The notes: generated from the sequence alone by a model not told the origin. DNA of 64,000 nt from Bacteroidota bacterium (GCA_023392125.1 JAEVZS010000007.1:62001-126000); one strand, 5' to 3'. Shown: positions 1 through 9,853, counted from the stretch's first letter. Program-made: numbers and translations.

Positions 1-976
1 CGGAAACCCCGATCAGCCGGGCATTATTGTCATTGGTTGCAATAATAACAGATGCAGCGTCTTTAGTAAAGACTGCATCATTGATCACCAGTGATGACTC
101 AGGCAAGAAGCGTCCGGACTCCTTTTTAGAAACAAGGTCATAAATGATCAGCTCCTTTTTTAAGGCCACGAGCAAGCGGGAACCATCCGCACTATAGTTA
201 AGTGCACGGATATCCTCCATGATACCTCCGAGCGTATCCGTTGATTTTCCGGTATCAAGGCTTATCAGCTCCAGATTGCCCTTGTCAGAAAGTTTCGCCA
301 GCTGTTTATTGCCCGGATGGAAGGCTACCAGTGTCGGACAGCCACCGCACCATCCTTCAGCCGGCTTGATGCGATAGGTCTGGCTTCTTTTTTTTACGTT
401 GTATATTCCGGCAGTCCGGTTATCTTCTCCGATAGCAAGCCACTCGCCATCGTTGCTCCATGATAATGATATTCCATACCCAGTACCTTTATCCGGATTC
501 ACATCAAGGGCAAAAAGAGTATCCCCCGTAGCTACAGAATAGACTACAGCCTTATCATCATATCCGCCTGCTGCAAGATATTTCCCATCAGGCGAAAATG
601 ATACGGCCGTCATATATTCCCTGCTCTCCGGACTCGTCCATTTCAGCTCGCCTGACACAATATCCCAGAGTCTTACTGTCAAATCTGCCGATGAAGAAGC
701 AAGTAGTTTCCCATTACCACTGACGGAAAGATTATTTACTGTATGCTGATGACCAAACAATGTCCGCACTTCCATACCTGTCTCCACATCCCATATTTTT
801 ATACTTTTATCCCTGCTTCCGGTATACAGATAGTTGCCATCACTGCTCAAAGCAAGTGTCTTTACTACAGCGCTATGCCCCTTCTGAAGATAAGCGGTCA
901 GCGATTGCCCAAGCGAGAAATCCGGGAAAATATTCAGGCACACAGTCAGAAAGAAGACCGATAGAATGATTCTCAT
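1..976 (-). CDS. Secreted WD40-repeat protein, N-terminal part (cut by window edge)
   Basis: The minus frame from the ATG at 976 stays open to the window's left edge, giving about 325 residues. It begins with a signal peptide (MRIILSVFFLTVCLNIF, cleavage probably near FSLGQS), so the protein should be exported. WD40 blades follow: each has the usual run of an H-dipeptide, SxDGxYL and a closing WD (IKIWDV about residue 65, VRLWDI about 107), then further degenerate blades. WD40 propellers are binding platforms, not enzymes. In Cytophagales, secreted WD40 proteins are sometimes fused to a C-terminal caspase-like (C14) domain; whether this one is cannot be seen because the C-terminus lies outside the window. 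The gene starts 69 bases downstream of the metallo-hydrolase stop on the same strand, so co-transcription is possible. Its ligand is unknown. Confidence 0.85.
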   Translation of the reverse strand, partial: MRIILSVFFLTVCLNIFPDFSLGQSLTAYLQKGHSAVVKTLALSSDGNYLYTGSRDKSIKIWDVETGMEVRTLFGHQHTVNNLSVSGNGKLLASSSADLTVRLWDIVSGELKWTSPESREYMTAVSFSPDGKYLAAGGYDDKAVVYSVATGDTLFALDVNPDKGTGYGISLSWSNDGEWLAIGEDNRTAGIYNVKKRSQTYRIKPAEGWCGGCPTLVAFHPGNKQLAKLSDKGNLELISLDTGKSTDTLGGIMEDIRALNYSADGSRLLVALKKELIIYDLVSKKESGRFLPESSLVINDAVFTKDAASVIIATNDNNARLIGVS

Positions 977-1045
977 ACAGTGAAATTTGGAGAATCAATA
1001 TCGCCTGCCTTTCTGGTAAAGTCAATGAAAAAAAGAATTACCTTC

Positions 1046-2437
1046 TCAATCCAGCTCATATACCGCCTCTTTTTGCGGCATCTCCACACGGTTATACCCT
1101 TTTCCTGATAGCTTGTCCGCAAAGTCTGTCATACTCTGCTCTTCTCCATGAACGAGAAAAATCGTTTGTATCTCTTCCGGTTTCTGGCTTTCGACAAACC
1201 GGAGCAGATCATTCTGATCTCCATGACCGCTGAATACATCTGTATATATAATATTGGCATTTACCGGAATATTATGCCCTTTGATGGTAATGGTTTTTTC
1301 CCCTGTAAATAACGAATGTCCGATAGTGCCCTCAGCACAATGTCCCACCAGCAGAATGCTGCAATATTGATTACTCAGGTTTTTGCGTATATGCTCCTGA
1401 ATCCTTCCGCCGCGGATCATACCGGATGATGACAGTATGATACAGGGTTCCATATAGCTCGAAATCGCCTTGCTTCCGCGATTTCCGCTAACAGTAATAA
1501 GATTATCAAAATCAAACAAAGAGGAGTTGCTCTGATAAAATTCTCTGGCTTCATCATTGAGAAGCGAAAAGTAGTTCTGGTAAATTTCTGTACAGGCACC
1601 TGCCATCGGGCTATCCGCAAACACTTTTACGGGTGGTAATCTTCCTTCTCTTGCCAGCTTGTTAAGTGTAAACAGCAAAGCCTGTGTACGGCCTACACTA
1701 AAAGATGGGATAATCATCCTCCCCGGAATATCAACACAGGCTTTATTAATCAGTTCAAAAAGTATTTCTTCCGGGTTGGTGGATTCCTGATGTATGCGAT
1801 TGCCATACGTGGTTTCACATATCAGATAATCTACCTGGGGCATTTTCTCCGGATCTTGCAGAAGAGGGTAATTCATCCGGCCTACGTCGCCTGAAAACCC
1901 GATTTTTATCCACTTATCTCCGGACAATACTTCTATGAGAATGTGAGCAGCGCCCAGCAGATGCCCGGCCGGAATAAATGTAACGGCTATATCACTGCGT
2001 ATTTCAAAGCGTTTATTAAATGCCAGTGTTACAAAACGGTCTTCTGCTTCCTCAAGGTATTTATCAAGTAATTCTTCATCGGAAACTTTGCGTATCCCGT
2101 ATTTTTTCCTTCGCAACCGTCTTTTTACATTCTTGCTTTGTATGGCTACAGAATCACTAAGGATTAACCGGGTAAGATCAAATGTAGCCGGAGTGCACAG
2201 AATCTGGCCATCGTATCCGGCCTGATACAGATTGGGAATTTTTCCGGAGTGATCCAGATGCGCGTGTGTCAGCAACATCAGATCAATAGACGCCGGATCA
2301 AAAGGGAAAAGAGCACTGGCCTGATTATTTTCAAAATCGATACCACAGTCAATAAGTATTTTATATTCATCCTGAAGTTCCAACAGGAACATGCTTCCGG
2401 TAACCTGCCGGGCGGCACCATAAAAAGTCAGTCTCAT
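1046..2437 (-). CDS. Metallo-beta-lactamase-fold beta-CASP RNase-like hydrolase
   Basis: A 463-residue protein with the di-zinc signature HAHLDHSG at about residues 58-65, further metal ligands in GHLLGAAH (158-165) and FSGDVG (Asp184), then a beta-CASP insert and a C-terminal RNA-metabolising MBL segment (FSGHGDQ, VHGEE). This is the architecture of the CPSF73/YsH1-like bacterial exonuclease family, so a cytoplasmic RNA-processing nuclease is likely; the substrate is not known. The frame can be extended by five codons to a TTG at 2452, but the ATG at 2437 (MRLTFYGAARQVTG) places the first beta strand at the very N-terminus as in the family, so I chose that. The SDR gene lies upstream on the same strand but is separated by a strong terminator hairpin, so this gene probably has its own promoter. 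Confidence 0.9.
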   Translation of the reverse strand: MRLTFYGAARQVTGSMFLLELQDEYKILIDCGIDFENNQASALFPFDPASIDLMLLTHAHLDHSGKIPNLYQAGYDGQILCTPATFDLTRLILSDSVAIQSKNVKRRLRRKKYGIRKVSDEELLDKYLEEAEDRFVTLAFNKRFEIRSDIAVTFIPAGHLLGAAHILIEVLSGDKWIKIGFSGDVGRMNYPLLQDPEKMPQVDYLICETTYGNRIHQESTNPEEILFELINKACVDIPGRMIIPSFSVGRTQALLFTLNKLAREGRLPPVKVFADSPMAGACTEIYQNYFSLLNDEAREFYQSNSSLFDFDNLITVSGNRGSKAISSYMEPCIILSSSGMIRGGRIQEHIRKNLSNQYCSILLVGHCAEGTIGHSLFTGEKTITIKGHNIPVNANIIYTDVFSGHGDQNDLLRFVESQKPEEIQTIFLVHGEEQSMTDFADKLSGKGYNRVEMPQKEAVYELD

Positions 2438-2524
2438 TTTCTCAATCCTCAAAACACATTCTTATCATAATAAAGTAAGAAAAAATTTAATAAAATCACG
2501 AATTATTGCTAAAACTAAACAAAA

Positions 2525-2550
2525 AAAACCGGGATTGTTTTCCCGGTTTT
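2525..2550 (-). terminator. Rho-independent terminator of the SDR gene
   Basis: A 10-bp perfect stem (AAAACCGGGA / TCCCGGTTTT) with a 6-base loop lies about 28 bases past the SDR stop codon. Read on the minus strand, the stem ends in a U run (continuing T bases at 2521-2524). Confidence 0.8.
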
Positions 2551-2577
2551 TACAAGTCAAAACTTATTATTTGCAGC

Positions 2578-3429
2578 CTAACGAGATTCTTCCGTCCCCT
2601 TCTCCTTTCGTGATTTTTTATGAATATTCCTGGAAGCCGGTCTGAAAAATCCACGTATTGTATCAAGTGTCCTCGTCGGAGCTTTGAGCTCTCGTATCGT
2701 ATGATCACTGGATGAAAAAAGGATTCCGGTATATTGCACTGAATCCTCCGAGGCCAGAAACAGATAATCTTCAGCCAGCTCTTCCGCACTATGCTTCCAG
2801 TTCATATTCATTGTCTCCGAAAAGCGAACATCTCTGTTACGGACATTGCTCAGCCAGGAAATATCCAGAGGTCCGTTAAAAACACAATTTACACGAACTC
2901 CGAATTTTGCCTGTTCGGTGGCAAGGCCCCTGGAAAATGCATGAACAAACCCTTTTGTAGCTCCATAAGGAACATTTCCTGGCATACCATCAACTCCGGT
3001 TTCGGATCCGGTGAAAACGATAACACCACTGGTTTTTTGTAGTTCCGGGAGAACAAAACGGGTCATCATAAAAACGGTCTGAACATTATGGCGCATCATA
3101 AAATAGAATGCATCCGTAGGATATATATCCATTTCCTCAATTCCCGGGAATACCCCCGAAGCACTAATAAAGATATCAACTTTGCCCCATGTATTAACAG
3201 CTCTTGTCACACACTCTCTGGCCTTTATCTCAGAAGATAAATCCGCCCTGAACGGGATAGCCTCCCCTCCTTTTTCTATGATATGCTTTACGACATCATC
3301 TGCCGGATCATCCGGAAAGCCTGCCACCATTACTTTAGCTCCTTCCGCGGCAAACCTCTTACTTATGGCTGCTCCCGTACCGATGCTTCCACCAGCGACA
3401 ATGGCGACTTTGTTTTCCAATTTACCCAT
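2578..3429 (-). CDS. SDR-family NAD(P)-dependent oxidoreductase
   Basis: A 283-residue classical short-chain dehydrogenase. The cofactor loop is GGSIGTG (residues 13-19), an unusual version of TGxxxGIG in which the first Thr is replaced. Asp63 sits at the adenine-binding position. The catalytic set is present: Asn115, Ser142 in FTGSET, Tyr155 and Lys159 in YGATK. The C-terminal 20 residues are strongly basic and charged (KKSRKEKGTEESR), which is not part of the fold and may be a disordered tail. The substrate cannot be deduced. The ATG start matches the family N-terminus (GKLENKVAIVAGG). It stands alone between two minus-strand genes, with a terminator directly downstream. Confidence 0.88.
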   Translation of the reverse strand: MGKLENKVAIVAGGSIGTGAAISKRFAAEGAKVMVAGFPDDPADDVVKHIIEKGGEAIPFRADLSSEIKARECVTRAVNTWGKVDIFISASGVFPGIEEMDIYPTDAFYFMMRHNVQTVFMMTRFVLPELQKTSGVIVFTGSETGVDGMPGNVPYGATKGFVHAFSRGLATEQAKFGVRVNCVFNGPLDISWLSNVRNRDVRFSETMNMNWKHSAEELAEDYLFLASEDSVQYTGILFSSSDHTIRELKAPTRTLDTIRGFFRPASRNIHKKSRKEKGTEESR

Positions 3430-3608
3430 ACCTCACTATGTCAACCTCTCTATCTTCTAAATTAAATCCGCAGACTTTTTGTTATCCGAAGAGAACCAAA
3501 TCTCAGAAAGGTGCCGATGATGCATATCCGCTGAAAACCGGATCAACCACTATCATCCGCCCGTAGCCTGTCTGCTATACAGTAACGAGACACGAAGAAA
3601 CGCACTGA

Positions 3609-4310
3609 TCAGCATGTCCTGATGCCATGTCTGTTTAATCCGGCTATTTCCTGAATACGATCCGATTCCAGAATCAGTGTTTTGTCAGGGCCTGATACAG
3701 CGCTGATCATTGCTCTTGCAACATCTGTAGCATCAATTCCCCTGTATTTGCCCAAAGGCCCGATAAACAGCCAGCCAAAAACTTTCATAAAGAGAATAGC
3801 CGCCTTTTCCCCGAACCTGAATTCGCCGCGTTTACCCATAAGCAGAGACGGGCGAAAAATAACAAGATTTCCCTGAAAAACATCCCGTACTTCTTTTTCC
3901 ATTTCTCCCTTGGTTCTTAAATAAAATGAAGAAGAACGAGCATCTGCACCAATGGATGAAATCACCGCCAGCCGGTCAACATTCATTTCTTGCGCCAACG
4001 TGGCGATCATTACCGGGATCTCAAAATCGATATGTCTGAAAGCAGCTTTGGTTCCTGCCTTTTTAATAGTAGTTCCGATACAGCAAAAATACTCCGATGC
4101 CTGTAACTGACTGCTAATTGTATCCAGCCGTGTAAAGTCTGAAAGCTGTATCTGTTCCAGTTTTGGATTTTCTATGGTAAGACGATGACGAACTACCAGC
4201 GTTACTTTTTGGTAATCAGAGTCTTTCAGCAACAATTTTACCAGCTGACTGCCTACCAGACCGGTAGCCCCAAAAACCACTGCTGTTTTTCTCAAATGCT
4301 GATCTTTCAT
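3609..4310 (-). CDS. NAD(P)H-binding protein, HTATIP2/TIP30-like atypical SDR
   Basis: About 233 residues from the ATG at 4310. An N-terminal Rossmann motif GATGLVG (about residues 14-20 from this start) and a later SS...YxxxK arrangement (ISSIGA, then YLRTK) mark an atypical short-chain dehydrogenase related to HTATIP2/TIP30 and bacterial YwnB-like proteins. FCCIGTT carries the conserved Cys-Ile-Gly-Thr of this group. Function is probably a reductase of unknown substrate in the cytoplasm. An upstream in-frame start at 4337 is a TTG that overlaps a TATCTTTG box matching the Bacteroidota -7 consensus; I therefore regard it as promoter, not coding. The 180 bases between this gene and the SDR gene contain no recognisable signal. 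Confidence 0.82.
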   Translation of the reverse strand: MKDQHLRKTAVVFGATGLVGSQLVKLLLKDSDYQKVTLVVRHRLTIENPKLEQIQLSDFTRLDTISSQLQASEYFCCIGTTIKKAGTKAAFRHIDFEIPVMIATLAQEMNVDRLAVISSIGADARSSSFYLRTKGEMEKEVRDVFQGNLVIFRPSLLMGKRGEFRFGEKAAILFMKVFGWLFIGPLGKYRGIDATDVARAMISAVSGPDKTLILESDRIQEIAGLNRHGIRTC

Positions 4311-4334
4311 TTGGTCCGGATAAATAAAGTCACA

Positions 4335-4342
4335 CAAAGATA
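4335..4342 (-). promoter_or_regulatory. Candidate -7 element for the TIP30-like gene
   Basis: TATCTTTG on the minus strand matches the Bacteroidota TAnnTTTG consensus, about 25 bases upstream of the ATG at 4310. No clear TTTG -33 element was found at the expected distance. Confidence 0.4.
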
Positions 4343-4506
4343 GTACGTATGCAACATAAGCTCTGTATATGAAAAATGTTATTTCAGAAAAAATGATTTA
4401 TCAGAACCGGCGCACAGTACAGCGCTATTTCTCCGCCGACATATCAACTACAGAAATTAAACTCAAAATTATTCATGCTCATTTACAGGTATTTTATCAG
4501 AATCCT

Positions 4507-4514
4507 TATTTTTG
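4507..4514 (+). promoter_or_regulatory. Candidate -7 element upstream of nhaA
   Basis: TATTTTTG matches TAnnTTTG. It lies about 147 bases before the nhaA ATG, in the 350-base divergent region between the TIP30-like gene and nhaA, and would give a long 5' leader. A TTTATCAGAA sequence also occurs twice here (about 4396 and 4493). No gene was seen in this region. Confidence 0.3.
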
Positions 4515-4660
4515 CCTGCTTTGATCCGTCTTTTTTTGTAAAAAATAATTCAGAAAATTAACGGATAAAAACCTTTCCCGGCTCAATTTAATTATTCATA
4601 GTTTTAAGATGATAAACGTACACCGCAACAATCCTCTAACTTAAAAGCCAAATAAAATTG

Positions 4661-6013
4661 ATGAATCAAGTAAAAATCACCCCGGTCGATAAGTGGATAA
4701 TTGACCCGGTTAACCGCTTCATAAGCAATTCAGCAACCGGCGGTATTGTATTGATATTATCTGCTGCTGTTGCCATTATTATGGCCAATTCACCATGGTC
4801 CGACTGGTTTCATGATATATGGGAGTATAAAATCTCGTTTGGCCTTGATGATAATCTGTCACTGAACAAATCGCTGCATCACTGGATCAATGACGGACTG
4901 ATGGCGATTTTCTTTTTCGTTATTGGTCTTGAGCTCAAGCGGGAAATTGTAGGCGGAGAGCTTTCTCAGCCGAAAAATGCCATACTTCCCTTGTGTGCAG
5001 GTATCGGTGGAATGATCTTTCCGGCCTTAATTTATACCTTCTTCAATTCCGGAGAGGAAACAATGAATGGCTGGGGAATCCCGATGGCTACCGATCTGGC
5101 ATTCGCACTCGGCATACTTTATCTTCTGGGCGACAGAATCCCTCCGGCCCTTAAAATATTTCTGACAGCCTTTGCCATCGTGGATGATATCGGTTCGGTA
5201 CTTGTCATCGCCATATTTTATACATCCGAGATATCACTCAGCAACCTCGGAATTGGCTTTTCATTTTTACTGCTTCTGATCGCCTCCAACCTTCTTGGAG
5301 TCCGTAATACATTCTACTATGGTCTGATAGGTATTGGCGGTGTCTGGCTGTTCTTTCTTCTCTCAGGCGTTCACGCCACCATTGCCGCCATTCTTGCAGC
5401 GTTTACCATCCCGGCTACTACCAAAATCAATGAAGCTCACTTTATAGATCGCATGCACAAGTATCTGGAGAAATTCAAAAAGGCAGATCCCAATTTCAAA
5501 GCGCCGACACTTACCCCCGAGCAGCTGCATATCATCGATGATATGGAAGCTCTGACTAAGAAAGCGTTGCCGCCGTTACAAAAACTGGAACACGATATGC
5601 ACCCTCTGGTAGCCTTTATAGTGATGCCCATCTTCGCACTTTCCAATGCCGGAGTTACCTTTGACGATAACGTGCTGGACAATGCGACAAGTCCCGTAGC
5701 CATGGGTGTAGCGTTAGGACTGCTGATTGGTAAAATGATAGGGATTTTCGGGGTTTCGAGTTTGTTGATCCGGTTTGGCATTGCCCCTATGCCTAATAAA
5801 GTCACATATAAACAACTGCTCGGACTGGGTCTTATTTCTGCTATTGGATTTACGATGTCATTATTTATCAATGAACTCGCTTTTGCTCCGATTGAGGAAC
5901 ACGGTTCTACCTATATTGATCAGGCTAAAATCGGCATTATCATAGCCTCGCTGATCGGCGGTTTTTCCGGCTTCTTTCTGCTAAAATCAATAAGCAGCCC
6001 TAAAGACAATTAA
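4661..6013 (+). CDS. nhaA: Na+/H+ antiporter NhaA
   Basis: A 450-residue inner-membrane antiporter that exchanges external protons for cytoplasmic sodium, important for salt and pH tolerance. The family landmarks are all present: the amphipathic N-terminus, FFVIGLELKRE, the GIPMATDLAFALG stretch with the essential Asp, FAIVDDIGSVLVIA with the paired Asp residues of the ion site, and the late GFTMSLFI segment. A hydrophilic loop of about 60 residues between helices (near residues 260-320) is longer than in E. coli NhaA (388 residues) and explains the larger size. The start could be the TTG three bases upstream, but the adjacent ATG is preferred. It converges with purL, with a shared terminator between them. 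Confidence 0.96.
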   Translation: MNQVKITPVDKWIIDPVNRFISNSATGGIVLILSAAVAIIMANSPWSDWFHDIWEYKISFGLDDNLSLNKSLHHWINDGLMAIFFFVIGLELKREIVGGELSQPKNAILPLCAGIGGMIFPALIYTFFNSGEETMNGWGIPMATDLAFALGILYLLGDRIPPALKIFLTAFAIVDDIGSVLVIAIFYTSEISLSNLGIGFSFLLLLIASNLLGVRNTFYYGLIGIGGVWLFFLLSGVHATIAAILAAFTIPATTKINEAHFIDRMHKYLEKFKKADPNFKAPTLTPEQLHIIDDMEALTKKALPPLQKLEHDMHPLVAFIVMPIFALSNAGVTFDDNVLDNATSPVAMGVALGLLIGKMIGIFGVSSLLIRFGIAPMPNKVTYKQLLGLGLISAIGFTMSLFINELAFAPIEEHGSTYIDQAKIGIIIASLIGGFSGFFLLKSISSPKDN

Positions 6014-6015
6014 CA

Positions 6016-6054
6016 AAAAGGGCTTCCGGCGCAGAAAACACCGGAAGCCCTTTT
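6016..6054. terminator. Bidirectional terminator between nhaA and purL
   Basis: A 14-bp perfect stem (AAAAGGGCTTCCGG / CCGGAAGCCCTTTT) with flanking A and T runs on both sides sits immediately after the nhaA stop and 30 bases past the purL stop, so it can serve both convergent genes. Confidence 0.88.
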
Positions 6055-6083
6055 GATAATCAGTTCACTCTCCGCCTGACAAT

Positions 6084-9000
6084 CTATTTTTTCACAATTT
6101 CCTGTACCCATTGGCGGGCATTGACAAAAGCTTCAAACCATGGCGTACAATCGTCTTCTTTGCGGTTTTCAGGATAGAACCCGCACTGCCATGGGAATAC
6201 GCTTCGCTCCAGATGCGGCATAATGGCAAGATGTCTTCCGTTGTCCGATACAATACCTGCAGCATCAAAATTGCTTCCGTTCGGATTACCGGGATAACCG
6301 CTGTGACTATATTTCATTGCAATGGAATAGTCCGATTCCTGTTTCGGGAAAACGAACTTCCCTTCACCATGCGCTATCCAGATGCCAAGTTTGCTTCCGG
6401 CCAGAGATTTCAGCATTACTGAGTTGTTTTCGGGTATTTCAACCTGAAGAAAAGATGACTCGAATTTGCCGGAATCATTATGCGCCATTTTAGGTCTGCG
6501 GCTGTCCTCACGATAAATCAGTCCCAGCTCCACCATCAGCTGGCAGCCGTTGCATACTCCAAGGCTTAGTGTATCAGGACGGGCATAGAAGTTTTCAAGC
6601 GCTTTTCTGGCCTTTTCATTGAAAAGAAATGCTCCGGCCCAGCCTTTGGCTGATCCAAGTACATCTGAGTTGGAAAACCCTCCGACAAAAACTATGAAGT
6701 TGACATCCTCCAGGGTTTCTCTTCCGGAAATAAGGTCTGTCATATGTACATCCCTGACATCAAAACCGGCCAGATACATGCAATAGGCCATTTCCCTGTC
6801 TCCGTTTACGCCTTTCTCACGAATGATAGCCGCCTTGATACCAGACTTTTCTTTTCTTTCAGGCAGTACTCCGTATTGAGCAAGCTTTCCGGTAAAATGC
6901 CCGGGCAGAACAGGACGTATCGGCTGCTGCTTATAGTTTTTATACCGTTCTTCGGCAAGACGTGCCGTAGACTGATTTCTGTCAAGCAGGTAGGATGTTT
7001 TATACCACACATCCCGAAGCATATCAATATTCAGATGAATAGTTTCCTCCCCATGATTCAGTGCAAAAGAACGATCATTTAACACATTCCCCAGAATGAA
7101 GGAAGCAACCCCCTGCTTCTCCAGAAATGCCTGCACTTCCGCGGCATCTTTTACCTGAAGAACCAGCGCCGGATTTTCCGCAAAAAGTATCTTTACAACA
7201 TCTTCTTCCCCGAATGGCTGCAAATCAACAAAGAGACCTGCTTTCTCGGATGCAAAACACATTTCCAGCAGGCAGGTAACAAGTCCGCCTGAGGAAACAT
7301 CATGGCCGGCTATTACTTCGCCTTGTCTGATAAGTTCCTGCACAGCATCAAAAGCCTTTGCAAAGCTTTTTGCATCTCCTACATCCGGTGTGGTCCCTCC
7401 AAGGCTGCTTACTGCCTGTCCGAAAGAAGAGCCTCCCAGAGCCGGAGCCACAAAAGAAAAATCGATCCAAAGCAACTCTGTTCCTGATTCCGGAACTAAT
7501 GCAGTTGAAACAACTTTCCGAACATCCGAAACTTCACCTCCGGCTGTTATAATTACCGTACCGGGGGCATATACCTTATCTCCGTCCTTGTATTTCTGAA
7601 CCATAGACAGAGAATCCTTCCCTGTAGGAATATTAATGCCCAGTTCAATGGCAAAATCCGATACCGCCTTTACCGCATTATAGATTCGGGCATCTTCTCC
7701 CTCATTCTTACAAGGCCACATCCAGTTTGCACTCAGAGACACACTCTTCAGACCATCTTTCAGAGGAGCAAAAACAATATTGGTCAGCGACTCCGCAATA
7801 GCAAGTCTGGCTCCCGCCTCTTCATCAATCAGGGAAGGTACCGGAGCATGACCAATTGCTGTTGCAAGTCCTGATTTGCCCAGATAATCCAGCGCCATAA
7901 CTCCCACATTATTGAGCGGAAGCTGAATTTCTCCACACGTCTGCTGCTTTGCTACTTTACCAGTCACAGACCGGTCTACTTTATTGGTCAGCCAGTCTTT
8001 GCAGGCTACTGCTTCCAGCTGCAATACCCGCTGTATATATTCGCTTAGATATGTCTGATCATACGCCAGCGCACCAAAGGATTGCTTAACTGTCTTATCC
8101 TCCATTATTGTCTTGGGCGGATTCCCGAACATATCGCTCAGCGACCAGTCAATAGGCTTTTCACCTGTTCTCGCATCTTCAAATGTAAAACGCATATCAC
8201 CCGTAGTCTCTCCTACCACATACATTGGCGCGCGCTCACGCTCAGCTACTGCTTTTAACAGGTCAATATCTTTCTCCTTAATGACCAGCCCCATCCGCTC
8301 CTGTGATTCATTCCCCACAATTTCTCTTGCAGAAAGTGTCGGATCGCCAACCGGAAGCTTATCAAGAGCAATCTTTCCTCCGGTCTCCTCCACAAGCTCG
8401 GAAAGGCAGTTCAGATGCCCGCCTGCTCCATGATCATGAATAGACACTATAGGATTATTGCCTGTTTCGGACAATGCCCTGATCGCATTGTATACTCTTT
8501 TCTGCATTTCAGGATTGGACCGCTGAATAGCATTCAGCTCAATAGCATTGCTGTATTTGCCGGTCTCAACCGATGATACTGCACCGCCACCCATACCAAT
8601 GCGATAATTATCACCCCCCATTACAACTACTTTATCACCTTTTTCAGGATGACCTTTCAGCGCATCTTTTTCAATGCCGTATCCGATTCCCCCGGCCATC
8701 ATGATGACCTTATCAAATCCGTACTTTCTGTTATTTTCAAAGTGCTCGAAGGTAAGAACCGACCCGGTGATAAGAGGCTGCCCGAACTTGTTCCCGAAAT
8801 CAGAAGCGCCGTTGGATGCCTTGATCAGCAAATCCATAGGAGTCTGGTACAACCATGGTCTCGGGGTAGTGGCCTCTTCCCAGGGACGACCATCTTCAAG
8901 GCGTGAATATGGCGTCATGTAAACAGCTGTTCCGGCCAGTGGCATAGAGCCCTTACCTCCGGCAATTCTGTCTCTGATTTCCCCTCCTGATCCTGTAGCT

Positions 9001-9776
9001 GCTCCATTGAAAGGCTCGACAGTAGTAGGAAAATTATGTGTTTCCGCCTTTATCGAAAGAACCGATTCTATTTTTCTGGTCTCAAACTCATCCGCTATAT
9101 CCTGCCTTGCCGGAGCAAATTGCTCGATAACAGGTCCTTTAAGAAAGGCAACATTGTCTTTATAAGCGGATATAACTGTGTTGGGATTGGTTTCGGTTGT
9201 CTTTCGGATCAGCTTGAACAGAGATGATTCTTTTTCTTCTCCATCGATAATAAAACGTCCGTTAAATATCTTGTGACGGCAATGTTCGGAATTGACCTGA
9301 GAAAAACCAAAGACTTCACTATCGGTAAGCTTTCGTCCGATTTTTTCTGATACACTGTTCAGATAGCTTACCTCGTCTTCACTCAGCGCCAGCCCTTCTT
9401 TTTCATTATATTGCTGAATATTGTCTATATACCGGACAGGTTCCGGAGTAAGCCTGATCGTAAATATCTCCTGATCCAAACCATCGTATACGACTTCCAG
9501 CATTTTATCGTGCGCAGACTCTTTGCCGGCGACCTGTCTGAACTCTTCCAGGCGCTCAATTCCCTCTATTCCCATATTCTGGGTAATCTCCACTGCATTC
9601 GTACTCCAGGGAGTCAGCATCTCTTTTCTGGGACCAACAAAGAAACCTTCGAGTTTCTCCTCCTTAAGAACAGCAGCATTCAGCAACCATTCCATTTTTT
9701 TCATGTCTGCGTCTGAAAAACGGGATTTTGTCTGAATCGCAAAACAGCGTTCAGCATTGCGGGCAAATAAGATCAT
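6084..9776 (-). CDS. purL: Phosphoribosylformylglycinamidine synthase, single-chain PurL
   Basis: A 1230-residue enzyme of de novo purine synthesis: it converts FGAR plus glutamine and ATP to FGAM. This is the large single-chain form (E. coli about 1295 residues), with an N-terminal linker domain, the duplicated AIR-synthase-like catalytic body (SEHCRHKIF about residue 165, KAETHNFPT, GGGAVSSVETG, the HDHGAGG loop) and a C-terminal glutamine amidotransferase. The amidotransferase triad is visible: Cys1075 in GVCNGCQLM, His1188 and Glu1190 in MPHLER. The start ATG fits the family N-terminus. A -7-like TAATTTTG lies about 30 bases upstream. It is monocistronic as far as can be seen. Confidence 0.97.
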   Translation of the reverse strand: MILFARNAERCFAIQTKSRFSDADMKKMEWLLNAAVLKEEKLEGFFVGPRKEMLTPWSTNAVEITQNMGIEGIERLEEFRQVAGKESAHDKMLEVVYDGLDQEIFTIRLTPEPVRYIDNIQQYNEKEGLALSEDEVSYLNSVSEKIGRKLTDSEVFGFSQVNSEHCRHKIFNGRFIIDGEEKESSLFKLIRKTTETNPNTVISAYKDNVAFLKGPVIEQFAPARQDIADEFETRKIESVLSIKAETHNFPTTVEPFNGAATGSGGEIRDRIAGGKGSMPLAGTAVYMTPYSRLEDGRPWEEATTPRPWLYQTPMDLLIKASNGASDFGNKFGQPLITGSVLTFEHFENNRKYGFDKVIMMAGGIGYGIEKDALKGHPEKGDKVVVMGGDNYRIGMGGGAVSSVETGKYSNAIELNAIQRSNPEMQKRVYNAIRALSETGNNPIVSIHDHGAGGHLNCLSELVEETGGKIALDKLPVGDPTLSAREIVGNESQERMGLVIKEKDIDLLKAVAERERAPMYVVGETTGDMRFTFEDARTGEKPIDWSLSDMFGNPPKTIMEDKTVKQSFGALAYDQTYLSEYIQRVLQLEAVACKDWLTNKVDRSVTGKVAKQQTCGEIQLPLNNVGVMALDYLGKSGLATAIGHAPVPSLIDEEAGARLAIAESLTNIVFAPLKDGLKSVSLSANWMWPCKNEGEDARIYNAVKAVSDFAIELGINIPTGKDSLSMVQKYKDGDKVYAPGTVIITAGGEVSDVRKVVSTALVPESGTELLWIDFSFVAPALGGSSFGQAVSSLGGTTPDVGDAKSFAKAFDAVQELIRQGEVIAGHDVSSGGLVTCLLEMCFASEKAGLFVDLQPFGEEDVVKILFAENPALVLQVKDAAEVQAFLEKQGVASFILGNVLNDRSFALNHGEETIHLNIDMLRDVWYKTSYLLDRNQSTARLAEERYKNYKQQPIRPVLPGHFTGKLAQYGVLPERKEKSGIKAAIIREKGVNGDREMAYCMYLAGFDVRDVHMTDLISGRETLEDVNFIVFVGGFSNSDVLGSAKGWAGAFLFNEKARKALENFYARPDTLSLGVCNGCQLMVELGLIYREDSRRPKMAHNDSGKFESSFLQVEIPENNSVMLKSLAGSKLGIWIAHGEGKFVFPKQESDYSIAMKYSHSGYPGNPNGSNFDAAGIVSDNGRHLAIMPHLERSVFPWQCGFYPENRKEDDCTPWFEAFVNARQWVQEIVKK

Positions 9777-9804
9777 TACTTAATGATAATCGTTGAAGAT
9801 TCTG

Positions 9805-9812
9805 CAAAATTA
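9805..9812 (-). promoter_or_regulatory. Candidate -7 element for purL
   Basis: TAATTTTG on the minus strand fits TAnnTTTG and lies 29-36 bases upstream of the purL ATG. No matching -33 box was found. Confidence 0.4.
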
Positions 9813-9853
9813 GAAAATAAGTCTGAAAGCGACTTTACTATCCGGTAGAAAAA

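Noticed and set aside
4311..4337. TTG start of the TIP30-like gene
   Set aside because: The TTG overlaps a TATCTTTG promoter-like box; an ATG follows at 4310 just before the Rossmann strand.
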